Origin: Pseudarthrobacter phenanthrenivorans
GTDB taxonomy: Bacteria > Actinomycetota > Actinomycetes > Actinomycetales > Micrococcaceae
DNA: 64,000 nt
Direction: 5' to 3'
Assembly (NCBI RefSeq): GCF_000813845.1
Contig: NZ_JWTB01000003.1
Span: 1-64,000 of the forward strand
Shown piece by piece: positions 9,221 to 17,791 of this stretch. Position 1 is the first letter of the stretch, and each line of letters begins with the position of its first letter. A model generated the notes under the pieces. The model had not been told where the DNA came from. It saw nothing but the letters and a program-made list of their open reading frames with translations, and made no database searches. A program made the translations under genes and the position numbers.

Positions 9221-9739
9221 CTACGCGGACGTCGCAGCGATCAGCGCCATCATCGACGCATGCAGGTCCGTGACCTGGTCCCGCGTCAACCCCAGCCGCT
9301 CCATCATGGTCCCCGGCACCTGCAGCGCCTGCTGCCGAAGGGCGGCACCCTTGGGCGTGAGTTCGACGGCGAGTGCACGCTCGTTTCCGTCCATGCGGCG
9401 CCGTGTGATCAGCTCCGCTGCTTCCAGCCTGCGCAGGAGCGGGGAAATAGTGGCCGGCTCCTGGGCCAGGGCCTCGCTGATGTTCCGTACGGTGCGCGGG
9501 CTGTGTTCCCACAGGCAGAGCATCACCAGGTATTGCGGATGCGTGAGGTTGAGTTTCTCCAGCACCGGCTTGTAGGCGCCCACAACGCTTCGGGCAGCCA
9601 CCGTGAGGGCGAAGCAGAGCTGGTGTTCAAGCAGCAGGTCTTCCTCCTCGGCTGCATCCGCCCCCGCGCGGTCCATCGCCCCGGGGTGGTTGCCTTTGGT
9701 CTCCGTTGCTGCTGCATCCGTTGCCGCTGTAGCGGGCAT
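9221..9739 (-). CDS. MarR-family transcriptional regulator, OhrR-type
   Basis: 172 residues from ATG 9739, chosen because GGAGG lies 5 bases upstream. After a low-complexity N-terminus the chain reads LEHQLCFALTVAARSVVGAYKPVLEKLNLTHPQYLVMLCLWE. This is the organic-hydroperoxide-sensing OhrR hallmark; the reactive Cys is residue 42. A winged helix follows (ISEALAQEPATISPLLRRLEAAELITRRR). OhrR repressors normally control ohr, but no ohr gene is in this window. A perfect palindrome and a second related site lie immediately upstream in the divergent promoter, so autoregulation and control of the small gene at 9817 are likely. The expected signal is an organic peroxide or hypochlorite, by family. 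Confidence 0.9.
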   Translation of the reverse strand: MPATAATDAAATETKGNHPGAMDRAGADAAEEEDLLLEHQLCFALTVAARSVVGAYKPVLEKLNLTHPQYLVMLCLWEHSPRTVRNISEALAQEPATISPLLRRLEAAELITRRRMDGNERALAVELTPKGAALRQQALQVPGTMMERLGLTRDQVTDLHASMMALIAATSA

Positions 9740-9753
9740 GGCTTCCTCCAACT

Positions 9754-9782
9754 ATTAGTGCACTAATCATTAGTGTACATTT
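9754..9782. promoter_or_regulatory. Palindromic operator pair in the marR divergent promoter
   Basis: ATTAGTGCACTAAT (9754-9767) is a perfect 14-bp palindrome. A second, imperfect copy, ATTAGTGTACATTTAG, starts at 9769. The pair fills the gap between the OhrR-type regulator and the divergent small gene, and is far more AT-rich than the surroundings. It most likely binds the adjacent MarR protein. Confidence 0.75.
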
Positions 9783-9816
9783 AGTAGTGGTAGCAATGAG
9801 TGGAAGGAACCTCTTC

Positions 9817-10059
9817 ATGGCCAGGGACAGGTCTGCGGACAAGGGCAACGCTTCCCAGCGCTTCATGCGTGCAACGGGGAAGCTCAGGGCCGTTTTCGGT
9901 CCCGCGAACCGGACCGCCCTGGGACATGACATGTCCGAGGAAAACCGCCGGCTGTTGGCGCAGCGCCAGGCGGAGACCCGGCAGTGGGAGACCATTACCC
10001 GGCCCGACGGCAGCACCTACGTCGTACCGAGGAACCCTGAAGACCGCTCCCTGCGCTAG
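9817..10059 (+). CDS. Small conserved protein, paralogue of the product at 10189
   Basis: 80 residues from ATG 9817, chosen over upstream in-frame starts because GGAAGGAA sits 7 bases before it. The chain has a basic N-terminal helix (ASQRFMRATGKLRAVFGPANR), a charged middle, then ITRPDGSTYVVPRNPEDRSLR. It aligns by eye with the protein encoded at 10189 (RLRFVFGPATR and later HHYAVRREDLE). It is divergent from the OhrR-type regulator and shares its operators, so it may be induced by oxidants. No signal peptide or membrane segment is visible and I do not recognise the family. Confidence 0.75.
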   Translation: MARDRSADKGNASQRFMRATGKLRAVFGPANRTALGHDMSEENRRLLAQRQAETRQWETITRPDGSTYVVPRNPEDRSLR

Positions 10060-10124
10060 CCGTACCCTCTCTTTGCCGCCCGAATGGACCGGCGCCTTTT
10101 TCCTGCCCCGGGCTTAAAATGAGG

Positions 10125-10151
10125 GCACTGGCTCCTGCCGGAGCCCAGTGC
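10125..10151 (+). terminator. Hairpin after the small gene, terminator-like
   Basis: GCACTGG-CTCC pairs with GGAG-CCCAGTGC over a short TGCC loop, followed by GCTTTCG. It lies between the two paralogous small genes. The T-run is poor, so attenuation rather than full termination is possible. Confidence 0.4.
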
Positions 10152-10188
10152 GCTTTCGCCCGGGGATTCGGGAAGGGGGTGGAAAACA

Positions 10189-10404
10189 GTGGCACATGTC
10201 CTCAGCAGTTTCATGGGCCTGACCGAGAGGCTACGCTTCGTCTTTGGTCCCGCCACCCGGCTGGATGCTGATACGCCCGTGGTGCACAAACACGACGAAT
10301 TCGAGCAGGCTTCCGAAGAAGACCTTTCGCATTTCGTGGTCGAGACCGATTCAACCGGCCATCACTACGCAGTGCGCCGCGAAGACCTGGAACGCGAAAG
10401 CTGA
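10189..10404 (+). CDS. Small conserved protein, paralogue of the product at 9817
   Basis: 71 residues from GTG 10189; GGTGG is 6 bases upstream. The segment LTERLRFVFGPATR matches GKLRAVFGPANR of the upstream paralogue, and the C-terminus has a comparable TDSTGHHYAVRREDLE strand-like region. The middle is acidic (HDEFEQASEEDLSHF). There is no export signal. The pair probably arose by tandem duplication. A strong hairpin follows 26 bp after the stop. Function unknown. Confidence 0.72.
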   Translation: MAHVLSSFMGLTERLRFVFGPATRLDADTPVVHKHDEFEQASEEDLSHFVVETDSTGHHYAVRREDLERES

Positions 10405-10430
10405 CTGTCCAGGCCGCACCCGGAACCAAA

Positions 10431-10472
10431 AATGCCGGGTTGCCCTTCCTGCGGAAAGGCAGCCCGGCATTT
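10431..10472. terminator. Bidirectional terminator between the small gene and lysC
   Basis: AATGCCGGGTTGCC and GGCAGCCCGGCATT form a 14-bp stem with one G-T type mismatch around a 14-base loop, with AAAA on the left and TTCTC on the right. It can serve both the plus-strand small gene and the converging lysC transcript. Confidence 0.8.
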
Positions 10473-10480
10473 CTCTGCGC

Positions 10481-11839
10481 CTAGCGGCCGGTGCCGCCGT
10501 AAACGGTTGCTTCGCTTTCGGTGTCCAGCCCAAACGCCTTGTGGATCACGCGCACAGCCTCATCCAGCAGGTCGGCGTGGGTCACCACGGAGATGCGGAT
10601 CTCGGAGGTGGAGATCATGTTGATGTTGATGCCGGCGTCCGACAGCGCCTTGAAGAAGGTGGCGGAGACGCCGGGGTGGGAGCGCATCCCCGCACCGATG
10701 AGGGAAAGTTTGCCGATCTGCTCGTTGTATTCGATGGCTTCGAAGCCGATCTGGTCCTGGGCCGCGTGCAGGGCGGCCAGGGCGTCGGCGCCTTCCACGA
10801 TGGGCAGCGTGAAGGAGATGTCGGTCTTGCCCGTGCCGTGGGTGGACACGTTCTGGACGATCATGTCGATGTTGGAGTGGGCGTCGGCGATGACCTGGAA
10901 GATCGCGGCGGCCTTGCCGGGGATGTCGGGGACACCGACCACGGTGACCTTTGCTTCGGAACGGTCGTGCGCAACGCCGGAGATGATTGGCTGCTCCAAG
11001 GCAACTCCCTCTTGAGTGGTGATCTTGTCATCGGCGCTGGGAATGACCCAGGTGCCTTCGTGCTGGCTGAATGAGGAACGGACGTGCAGCGGGACGCCGA
11101 ACCGGCGGGCGTATTCCACGCAGCGCAGGTGGAGGATCTTGGCGCCCGAAGCGGCCAGTTCCAGCATTTCCTCGCTGGAGATGGTCTCAATCTTCTGGGC
11201 CGACGGGACCACCCTCGGATCCGCGGTGAAGATGCCGTCCACGTCTGTGTAGATCTCGCAGACATCCGCTTCGAGGGCTGCCGCCAGCGCCACCGCCGTG
11301 GTGTCCGAACCGCCGCGGCCCAGGGTGGTGATTTCGTTGGTGGTCCGGCTCATGCCCTGGAAGCCTGCCACGATGGCGATGTTGCCCTTGTCCAGCGCGG
11401 TGCGGATACGGTGCGGGTCGACGTCGATAATCCGGGCCTTGCCGTGGATGCCGTCGGTGATCATGCCCGCCTGCGATCCGGTAAAGGACTGGGCGGAGGC
11501 GCCGAGCTTGTTGATGGCCATGGCCAGCAGCGCCATGGAGATGCGCTCGCCGGCAGAGAGGAGCATATCCATCTCGCGGGCCGGGGCTGAATCGGTCACC
11601 TGGGCAGCGAGGTCCAGGAGTTCGTCCGTGGTGTCGCCCATCGCAGAGACCACAACCACAACTTCGTTGCCGGCTTCCTGGGCATCGACCACACGCTTGG
11701 CGACGCGCTTGATCCCGTCAGCGTCCGCAACGGAGGAGCCGCCGAATTTCTGCACGATGAGCTGTTTGGTCACCGCGCCGGAGGTGGGTTCCACCCGGGG
11801 CTGGGTTGCGTTGTGCACTTCGGTAGTGGGCGTACTCAT
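10481..11839 (-). CDS. lysC: Aspartate kinase
   Basis: 452 residues. Aspartokinase phosphorylates aspartate, the first step to lysine, threonine, methionine and diaminopimelate for peptidoglycan. The N-terminal kinase signature KFGGSSVAD is at residues 31-39. The middle carries [16 protein letters not shown] and the C-terminal 170 residues hold two ACT domains ([17 protein letters not shown] and [20 protein letters not shown]). These make it a feedback-sensitive, actinobacterial LysC. The annotated start at ATG 11839 (GAAGG 8 bases upstream) gives a 23-residue extension before the usual [14 protein letters not shown] at codon 23 is an alternative start. In related actinobacteria an internal start yields a separate beta (ACT) subunit; I could not confirm such a site here. 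The asd gene is not adjacent. Confidence 0.96.
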   Translation of the reverse strand: MSTPTTEVHNATQPRVEPTSGAVTKQLIVQKFGGSSVADADGIKRVAKRVVDAQEAGNEVVVVVSAMGDTTDELLDLAAQVTDSAPAREMDMLLSAGERISMALLAMAINKLGASAQSFTGSQAGMITDGIHGKARIIDVDPHRIRTALDKGNIAIVAGFQGMSRTTNEITTLGRGGSDTTAVALAAALEADVCEIYTDVDGIFTADPRVVPSAQKIETISSEEMLELAASGAKILHLRCVEYARRFGVPLHVRSSFSQHEGTWVIPSADDKITTQEGVALEQPIISGVAHDRSEAKVTVVGVPDIPGKAAAIFQVIADAHSNIDMIVQNVSTHGTGKTDISFTLPIVEGADALAALHAAQDQIGFEAIEYNEQIGKLSLIGAGMRSHPGVSATFFKALSDAGININMISTSEIRISVVTHADLLDEAVRVIHKAFGLDTESEATVYGGTGR

Positions 11840-11940
11840 GCGCGTACCTTCATTGGATCAATTGGAGTTCTGGAGGCCAGGCAGCCTGACGCCGGGCGGC
11901 GCGACTTTCCTCCGACAGTTTATCGCCGCGTCCAGAGCCG

Positions 11941-12039
11941 CGCTGAATTGTGACCACATACCGGCCCCAGCCCGCTATTGGGGCCGGACTCAGCCGCCTG
12001 GGCGCGGACCCCATCGTTCCCCATGGGACAAATTCAGCG
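11941..12039. repeat. Nested inverted repeats downstream of recR
   Basis: CGCTGAATT (11941-11949) is matched by AATTCAGCG (12031-12039). Inside lies a hairpin of CCGGCCCCA (11961-11969) with TGGGGCCGG (11979-11987). The whole lies in the 231-bp gap between the recR stop and the lysC start, where I see no gene. It may end the recR transcript, although no T-run follows. Confidence 0.4.
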
Positions 12040-12070
12040 CTGCCAGCGGCTGCCGTTCGTAGACAAGGCG

Positions 12071-12670
12071 TCAGGCCAGGGCATTCCGGCGGCCTTCGAA
12101 GGCGCGGCCCAGGGTCACTTCGTCCGCATATTCGAGGTCGCCGCCCACGGGCAGGCCGGACGCCAGGCGGGTGACCGCAATGCCGATGGTCTTCAGCATT
12201 CTGGCCAGATACGTGGCCGTTGCCTCACCCTCCAGGTTCGGGTCGGTGGCGATGATGACTTCCTGGATTTCGCCGTCGTTCAGCCGGGTGAGGAGTTCGC
12301 GGATCCGCAGCTGTTCCGGGCCTACCCCGGCGATCGGATTAATGGCGCCGCCCAGCACGTGGTACCGGCCACGGAACGAGCGGGTCCGTTCCACGGCGAG
12401 GACGTCTTTGGACTCTTCCACGACGCAAATGACAGCGGGGTCGCGGCGGGGATCGCGGCAGATGTTGCACAACTCCTGCTCCGTGACGTTGCCGCAGACG
12501 GTGCAGAACTTGACCCTTTCCTTGACAGTGGTGATCGCCTCCACCAGCCGCTTCATGTCCTGCGGGTCAGCTTCAAGGATGTGGAACGCCAGCCGCTGCG
12601 CGGACTTGGGGCCCACCCCCGGAAGGCGTCCGAGCTCGTCGATCAGCTCCTGGACTGCACCTTCGTACAC
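12071..12670 (-). CDS. recR: Recombination mediator protein RecR
   Basis: 199 residues. RecR acts with RecF and RecO to load RecA on gapped DNA. The chain shows an N-terminal helix-hairpin-helix ([20 protein letters not shown]), then a C4 zinc finger (Cys56, 59, 68 and 71). A Toprim domain follows ([15 protein letters not shown] ... [19 protein letters not shown]), and the usual short C-terminal tail ends the protein. The start is GTG 12670 with GAGGG upstream. It sits 88 bp after dnaX on the same strand, the classic dnaX-recR arrangement. Confidence 0.97.
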   Translation of the reverse strand: MYEGAVQELIDELGRLPGVGPKSAQRLAFHILEADPQDMKRLVEAITTVKERVKFCTVCGNVTEQELCNICRDPRRDPAVICVVEESKDVLAVERTRSFRGRYHVLGGAINPIAGVGPEQLRIRELLTRLNDGEIQEVIIATDPNLEGEATATYLARMLKTIGIAVTRLASGLPVGGDLEYADEVTLGRAFEGRRNALA

Positions 12671-12757
12671 TTTTCCCTCTTTAGCTTGGTGTGGATGGCG
12701 GGTGGAACAAAACGGCGGGTTGAGCGCCGGGACAGCTTGTCAGGCGTTCAACAGGCC

Positions 12758-15700
12758 CTAATAGCGCGGCGGAATCGGGCTTCCGTCCGGGGACCGCTCT
12801 TCGATCAATTTTCCACCGAGGATGCGTTCCACGGCCGCGCGGCCGAACACGCCCGATTCCTCAATCGTCTCGTCGTCCGCGCTCGGGATGTCCTGGATGT
12901 AGGCGCTGGGTTCGGCGACGGTCCTCGCGGGCGCCTGGGCCCGGCCTGCCTCGGCCTCCGGGCTGTTGGACAGCCGCTGGTAAAGGCTTTGCCGTGTTTC
13001 CGTCCGAACCGCCGACGACGCAGCGGCCGTTGGCTGGGGACGGGCGGGGACAGCCGTGGTCGCGGCAGCCGCCGTGGGTGGGGCTACGGCAGGCGCGGCG
13101 GAGGCCATGGCGAATTCGGGCGCCGGCGACCGTTCGGGGGATGCAGCCTGGAAACGTCCGCCAGCCGGGCCGCTGCCGGAATTGGCGGCGGTTCCAGGCT
13201 CCCAGCCTGCCCCCGCAACCGGGGCAGGGGCCGCGGCGGCGACGGGGATGGAGGGCTGCGGCACCTGCGCCGTGGCAGGAGCGTAATGGGGAACGGTTGC
13301 CTGTGTTCCGAGGTTGTCAGCTGTCGCCGCAGGCGCGGGCTTGGCGCCTACGTTGCTTTTGTCGCCAACCACCCACACGCCGGGAGCCTGTTCCACGGCC
13401 CGGGACCAAGGATCGTGCGGGGCACCCGCCGGCGGTGTGGCGGCCCGGGCAGAGGCTGCCGTGCTCGAGCCGTTCCTTTCAGTCTCCCGGCTGGGCGCAG
13501 CACCATTGCGGCCACTGGTGCCGTTGTTGCTGCTGCCGGTTGCAGACGGGGAAACAGCAGGGGAAGCAGCTCCTGGACGGTTCCCTGGACGGTTCCCTGG
13601 ACGGGCGGAGGGCTCCCAGTCCATGGGAGGTTCCTCGTCCAGCGGGGGAGCGTCCTCGTCCCGCGGCGGGCCCCAGTCGTCATCCGAGTACGAGTAGTCG
13701 CCCCCGGCCGACGGGTAGGGGGACTGCCCTGCGTCCGCGCCGGCTGCGTTGGCAGGGGTTCCCAGGCCTTGGCCGGCTGGTCGTGCAGGTGCAGCACCAA
13801 CAGCGGCTGCGGCTGACGGACTGGTGGCAACAGCGGAGCTGCCGGAATGTCCGGCCAGTGGAGAACCTGGTGTCGTGCCGGCAACGGCGGAGCTTGCGGC
13901 AGCATTGGCACTGCCAGGGCCGGTTGGGGCGCCGGCAACGGCGGAGCTTTCGGCCGACCCGGCCGCCCCGGCCGGGGCAGCCTGTCCCTGAGCCGGTTGG
14001 GCAGGTGCGGGGGCAAGCCCCCATGCAACGTCAGCCGAAGTGGCCTGGACTACCGGGCTGGCGGGTGCTTTTGGGTTTGGCTCAGAGCTCGCCTGGCTGG
14101 CGCCGCCGGCCACCGCATGGATCTGGCAGTCGATGCCAACGGTCTTGTGGATGGCTTGGCGCAGGTTGTCCGCGTGGTCGGCCCGGCCAAAGGCTCCGGC
14201 AAGTCCCTGGGTGGTGAAGGACAGCGTCAGCACTGTGCCGTCGAAGGCGCTGACCTGTGCATTGGGCTCGACAAGGGCCCAGGTGCTGCGCTTGATCCTG
14301 GTCAGGGCCTGGAGGACATCGGGCCACGCCCTCCGGAGGACCTCGACGTCGCCCATGGCCGGGGGAGCGGCTGGACTGGAGCCGGCAGGTGGCTGCTGGC
14401 TCGGGCCAGGCGACTGCGGTGCGGATGCCTGCGGTGCTGGTGCCTGCGGGCTTGAGGCTTGCTGGCCGGCTGCGTTGGGCTGAGATGCGCCGTCGGCGCG
14501 GGGTCCAACAGGTGATTGGGGTGCTGCATCGGGTTGCGTTGCTGCGGGGATGCTGGCTGCGGCAGCACCCTGCGCGCGCTGGCGGCCCGGTTCTTCCACA
14601 GGCCAGTCGTTGGTGCTTACCCGGGGCGGAGTGAGTGAACTCCGGGGACCGGCAGCAACCGGGGAAACGTCCTGGCCGGCGGCGGCCTCGGAAGGAGCAT
14701 GGACGGTAGCGGACTGGGCAGCCGGTGCCTGGGCCGCCGGCTGGTGTCCGGCCGGGCCATCGGAAACCGGAGGCTGCGCAGGGGTGCCCTGTTCGGGACG
14801 TGGAGCAGGATGGCCCTCCTCGGAGCCAGGACGGGATCCAGGCGGGGAGATGGGGGAGGCTGCGGCAGGAGCCGCTGCCGCGGGGGCTGCTGCCGGGACA
14901 GGTGCCGCGGGGGCTGCTGCCGGGACAGGTGCCGCGGGCACAGCCGCTGCGGGAGCACCGACGTCGTTCCCTGCGTAGTTCAGCCGCCGCTCCACCCGGT
15001 CGATGCGTGCGGCGAGGCCGCGCTCATTCTGCTCTGAGCTGGGCAGCAGGATCCGGGCGCACAGCAGTTCCAGATGCAGCCGGGGCGACGTGGCACCGGT
15101 CATCTCCGTGAGGGCGGTGTTGGTGACATCCGCGGCACGGGACAGCTCAGCGGCGCCAAGATTGTGGGCCTGGTTCTGGAGGCGGGCGATCTGGTCCGCC
15201 GGCATGCCCCGCAGGATGGCGTGGGCGCTCTCCGGCATTGCCTGGACAATGATAAGGTCCCGGAACCGCTCCAGCAGGTCCTCAACAAAGCGCCGGGGAT
15301 CGTGGCCGGTCTGGATGACCCGGTCCACGGCACGGAAGACCGTGGCGGCGTCGGACGCGGCAATCGCCTCCACGACGTCGTCCAGCAGCGATGCGTGGGT
15401 GTAGCCCAGCAACGCGACCGCAAGCTCATAGTCCAGCCCGTTGGGTCCTGCCCCCGCCATGAGCTGGTCCAGGACGGAAAGCGAGTCGCGGACGGACCCG
15501 CCGCCGGCCCGGATGACCAGCGAAAGGACGCCGGGAGCCACGGGAACGTTCTCCTGGCGGCACAGGAGTTCCAGGTAGGCCATCAGGGGCTCGGGCGGGA
15601 CCAGGCGGAACGGGTAATGGTGCGTCCGTGACCGGATGGTTCCGATGACCTTCTCCGGCTCCGTGGTGGCGAAGATGAACTTGATGTGTTCCGGCGGTTC

Positions 15701-16141
15701 CTCCACGATCTTCAGCAGGGCGTTGAACCCCGCGGAGGTGACCATGTGGGCCTCATCGATGATGAAGATCTTGTAGCGGTCCCGCACGGGCGCGAAGGTG
15801 GCCCGTTCGCGCAGGTCCCGGGCATCATCCACGCCACCGTGGCTGGCAGCGTCGATCTCAATGACGTCCAGTGAGCCGGACCCGCCGCGTGCCAGCTCCA
15901 CGCAGCTTGGGCAGGTTCCGCAGGGGGTGTCCGTGGGCCCCTGGGCGCAGTTGAGGCAGCGGGCCAGGATGCGGGCGGACGTGGTTTTGCCGCAGCCCCT
16001 GGGGCCGGAAAAAAGGTAGGCATGGTTCACGCGGTTTTTCCGCAGGGCCGTCATCAGCGGCTCGGTGACATGCTCCTGTCCGATAACGTCAGCGAACGAG
16101 TCGGGACGGTATCTGCGGTACAGGGCGGTAGTAACTGTCAC
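12758..16141 (-). CDS. dnaX: DNA polymerase III subunit gamma/tau
   Basis: 1127 residues from GTG 16141, giving the usual beginning TALYRRYRPDSFADVIGQ. It is the clamp-loader ATPase and replisome organiser. Walker A GPRGCGKT is at 46-53, the zinc cysteines are 65, 74, 77 and 80, and Walker B IIDEAH is at about 127-132. The arginine-finger region reads IRSRTHHYPF. The conserved clamp-loader part ends near residue 380. The remaining 700 residues are mostly Ala/Pro/Ser/Gly-rich, with one folded island (VLRRAWPDVLQALTRIKRSTWALV), and end in a conserved EERSPDGSPIPPRY tail. A 27-bp tandem duplication at 14881-14934 encodes repeated PVPAAAPAA. No A-rich slippery site is visible, so a frameshifted gamma form is not supported. 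Confidence 0.95.
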   Translation of the reverse strand: MTVTTALYRRYRPDSFADVIGQEHVTEPLMTALRKNRVNHAYLFSGPRGCGKTTSARILARCLNCAQGPTDTPCGTCPSCVELARGGSGSLDVIEIDAASHGGVDDARDLRERATFAPVRDRYKIFIIDEAHMVTSAGFNALLKIVEEPPEHIKFIFATTEPEKVIGTIRSRTHHYPFRLVPPEPLMAYLELLCRQENVPVAPGVLSLVIRAGGGSVRDSLSVLDQLMAGAGPNGLDYELAVALLGYTHASLLDDVVEAIAASDAATVFRAVDRVIQTGHDPRRFVEDLLERFRDLIIVQAMPESAHAILRGMPADQIARLQNQAHNLGAAELSRAADVTNTALTEMTGATSPRLHLELLCARILLPSSEQNERGLAARIDRVERRLNYAGNDVGAPAAAVPAAPVPAAAPAAPVPAAAPAAAAPAAASPISPPGSRPGSEEGHPAPRPEQGTPAQPPVSDGPAGHQPAAQAPAAQSATVHAPSEAAAGQDVSPVAAGPRSSLTPPRVSTNDWPVEEPGRQRAQGAAAASIPAATQPDAAPQSPVGPRADGASQPNAAGQQASSPQAPAPQASAPQSPGPSQQPPAGSSPAAPPAMGDVEVLRRAWPDVLQALTRIKRSTWALVEPNAQVSAFDGTVLTLSFTTQGLAGAFGRADHADNLRQAIHKTVGIDCQIHAVAGGASQASSEPNPKAPASPVVQATSADVAWGLAPAPAQPAQGQAAPAGAAGSAESSAVAGAPTGPGSANAAASSAVAGTTPGSPLAGHSGSSAVATSPSAAAAVGAAPARPAGQGLGTPANAAGADAGQSPYPSAGGDYSYSDDDWGPPRDEDAPPLDEEPPMDWEPSARPGNRPGNRPGAASPAVSPSATGSSNNGTSGRNGAAPSRETERNGSSTAASARAATPPAGAPHDPWSRAVEQAPGVWVVGDKSNVGAKPAPAATADNLGTQATVPHYAPATAQVPQPSIPVAAAAPAPVAGAGWEPGTAANSGSGPAGGRFQAASPERSPAPEFAMASAAPAVAPPTAAAATTAVPARPQPTAAASSAVRTETRQSLYQRLSNSPEAEAGRAQAPARTVAEPSAYIQDIPSADDETIEESGVFGRAAVERILGGKLIEERSPDGSPIPPRY
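14881..14934. repeat. 27-bp perfect tandem duplication inside dnaX
   Basis: Two identical 27-bp units are adjacent and in frame. They add nine residues of Pro/Val/Ala sequence to the disordered C-terminal region. This looks like recent replication slippage. A 12-bp duplication giving repeated NRPG lies at about 13579-13602. Confidence 0.85.
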
Positions 16142-16198
16142 AGAGAAAACCCTACCAATCCGGGCTGACATCATGCCGCCCTGTGGGGGAATAGTAAA

Positions 16199-16286
16199 GA
16201 CCCCCCATGCACCCGCCAGAGCCCGCCTACCCTTGCTACCTTCCGGTCCTGGGGGAGTTCAACAGGATGACGCCACATGAGGGGCC
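16199..16286 (-). ncRNA. ffs: Signal recognition particle RNA, small bacterial type (4.5S)
   Basis: On the minus strand the sequence contains CCAGGACCGGAAGGTAGCA, the universally conserved apical SRP54-binding loop of SRP RNA. The flanks pair to form one long hairpin: GGCCCCTCATG at the 5' end against CATGGGGGGTC at the 3' end. This gives about 88 nt, the size of the small bacterial type. It pairs with the Ffh protein for co-translational targeting. It lies just upstream of dnaX, as in other actinobacteria. Ends are estimated from pairing and may be off by several bases. Confidence 0.93.
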
Positions 16287-16293
16287 GTCAGAT

Positions 16294-16299
16294 ACTTTA
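16294..16299 (-). promoter_or_regulatory. Probable -10 of the SRP RNA promoter
   Basis: TAAAGT on the minus strand ends about 7 bases before the predicted 5' end of the SRP RNA, the normal distance for a transcription start. The -35 is unclear. Confidence 0.5.
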
Positions 16300-16626
16300 C
16301 CCGATCATCCGGCACGACTCGAATCGGCCTTTACGCTTGCCGCCGGCCCGGCCAATGTCCTGCGGCGGACTTCGGGCAACCGGGTGTCTCCCGGATTTTC
16401 ATTGCTTATCTTTGGCCCAGCGACGATCATTGGGCTTGTACACCGATTGGGGCAATCTCAAGGTTGTGAGCTGCGTGGCCTGGCGTGAAGATCCGGACCC
16501 GGCAGCTCAACGGTGCAACAGGGAATGGGCGCGTTGGGGGCGTCCATTTTCCGATTAAGGCGACCCGGCCCGGCAGGCGCGGCGGGCAGCGGCGCGGGCG
16601 TGCAAAAAGCGCGCTGCAAAGGCCAA
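16300..16626. other. Intergenic region without a recognisable gene
   Basis: This stretch separates the divergent SRP RNA and tRNA-Ser genes. Short open frames exist on both strands but lack ribosome-binding sites and family-like sequence. Apart from the promoters at its edges I see no structured RNA or repeat in it. Confidence 0.6.
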
Positions 16627-16656
16627 TTGGTCCACGCGGAAAAGTTCAGGTAGTCT
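16627..16656 (+). promoter_or_regulatory. Promoter of tRNA-Ser
   Basis: TTGGTC (16627-16632) and TAGTCT (16651-16656) are 18 bp apart. Transcription would start near 16663, leaving a leader of about 22 nt before the tRNA. Confidence 0.6.
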
Positions 16657-16684
16657 TGTACCTGCTTTTGATTCAGAAGCAGTT

Positions 16685-16769
16685 GGAGAATTCGCCTAGC
16701 GGCCTATGGCGCACGCCTGGAACGCGTGTTGGGTTAACGCCCTCGGGGGTTCAAATCCCCCATTCTCCG
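16685..16769 (+). tRNA. tRNA-Ser, anticodon GGA
   Basis: The acceptor stem GGAGAAT pairs with ATTCTCC. The anticodon loop CTGGAAC gives GGA, decoding UCC and UCU. A long variable arm (GTTGGGTTAACGCCC) identifies a class II serine tRNA, and the T-loop GGGGGTTCAAATCCCCC is canonical. The CCA end is not encoded. It is about 85 nt long with a terminator just downstream. Confidence 0.96.
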
Positions 16770-16774
16770 CCGGT

Positions 16775-16813
16775 CAGGAAGCCGGTCCCGGTAATCCCGG
16801 GGCCGGCTTCCTG
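16775..16813 (+). terminator. Terminator hairpin after tRNA-Ser
   Basis: CAGGAAGCCGG and CCGGCTTCCTG form a perfect 11-bp stem six bases after the tRNA. GCATTT follows. It lies between the tRNA and the convergent oxygenase gene. Confidence 0.7.
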
Positions 16814-16855
16814 CATTTCCAGGCCAGAGCTGCCCGGTCCCGGGGGATTCCCAGG

Positions 16856-17791
16856 TCAGGCAAAGTCGGCAGCCGGTACTCCAAGCCGTTTCAGGCGCTT
16901 CCGCGCCGCCGCTTCGCTGGGTCCCATCCCCCGATGGAGTCCGCCCAGTGCGAGATGCACGACGCCGAGCACCACCTTTGTGGCCAACCTCACCGGCAGG
17001 GGGAGCGGCCCCAGCCGTGGAACGGACAGTCCCAGCATCTGCCGGTGCCTGGGCTCCAGGCTGTACACGGCGGCGGCAAACAGGATCCGGTAACCGGGCC
17101 TGAGCAGGGGGTGAAGCGGGGCGTCACGGATGAACTCCACAGTTTCCCTGACCCTGTCGTCTGCCCGCAGATCTCCGCTCCGGTACCACTCGTCGAGCTG
17201 GCTGCGCATCTCCGCCTCCGTGACCGGCGGATTTGCCACCCCCATCAGCTGCCCTGCCTGCGCCCACTCGCGGACGTAGGCGTCCGCGCCGCCGGGAATG
17301 GGTCCACCCCAGATCCTGTGCGCCGACAGGAAGCCGTCCGTGAAGGCGATGTGGATCCAGCCCGCGAGCCCGGGATCGTTGGCACTGTAAGTGCGGAGGC
17401 CGCCGTCGTTGTCCCTGTAGTTGCCTTGGACAGGCTCATGCAGCAGCCGGACGCGCCTCGTTGCCTCCTGCGCCGCTGCCGTCGAGCCGTAGGTCACGGT
17501 GAAGATCCAGCGGATGGTGTTGGCCAGCCTGCGCAGCGGATCTTCGCGGAAGTTGGAGTGCTCGTGCACCCCCGCCAGCGCGCCCGGGTGGAGCGACTGC
17601 ATCAGCAGCGTGCGGATGCCTCCGACGATCGGCGTCATGGAACCGTGCACGGCCCAGACCGCCGAGCCTGGCAGGTGGTAGCCGGGATCGTCTCCTTCGG
17701 CCAGCCGCACCGTCCAGTCGGGCGGGGCATCGGCCCTGCCCGAGAAGGTCTTCTTGATCTCGTCCCGCCAGGTACGGAAGACATTGCGCAT
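16856..17791 (-). CDS. MpaB-family oxygenase-like protein (DUF2236)
   Basis: 311 residues from ATG 17791. The pattern GSAVWAVHGSMTPIVGGIRTLLMQSLHPGALAGVHEHSNFREDPLRR matches the DUF2236/MpaB family, as do the later GWIHIAFTDGFLSA and VYSLEPRHRQMLGL. MpaB members are haem-dependent oxygenases; the substrate in bacteria is mostly unknown. Conserved histidines in LHPGALAGVHEHS and WIHI are candidate haem ligands. There is no signal peptide. No clear Shine-Dalgarno precedes the ATG, so the start is moderate. It is a single gene, transcribed away from the M23 peptidase gene. Confidence 0.85.
   Translation of the reverse strand: MRNVFRTWRDEIKKTFSGRADAPPDWTVRLAEGDDPGYHLPGSAVWAVHGSMTPIVGGIRTLLMQSLHPGALAGVHEHSNFREDPLRRLANTIRWIFTVTYGSTAAAQEATRRVRLLHEPVQGNYRDNDGGLRTYSANDPGLAGWIHIAFTDGFLSAHRIWGGPIPGGADAYVREWAQAGQLMGVANPPVTEAEMRSQLDEWYRSGDLRADDRVRETVEFIRDAPLHPLLRPGYRILFAAAVYSLEPRHRQMLGLSVPRLGPLPLPVRLATKVVLGVVHLALGGLHRGMGPSEAAARKRLKRLGVPAADFA

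Noticed and set aside
8553..9512. Longer start for the SSI-like lipoprotein
   Set aside because: The extra 126 codons encode low-complexity shadow sequence and would bury the lipoprotein signal; the ATG at 9134 has a good ribosome-binding site.
12758..16141. Programmed frameshift producing a short gamma form of DnaX
   Set aside because: No A-rich slippery heptamer is present on the coding strand in the expected region.
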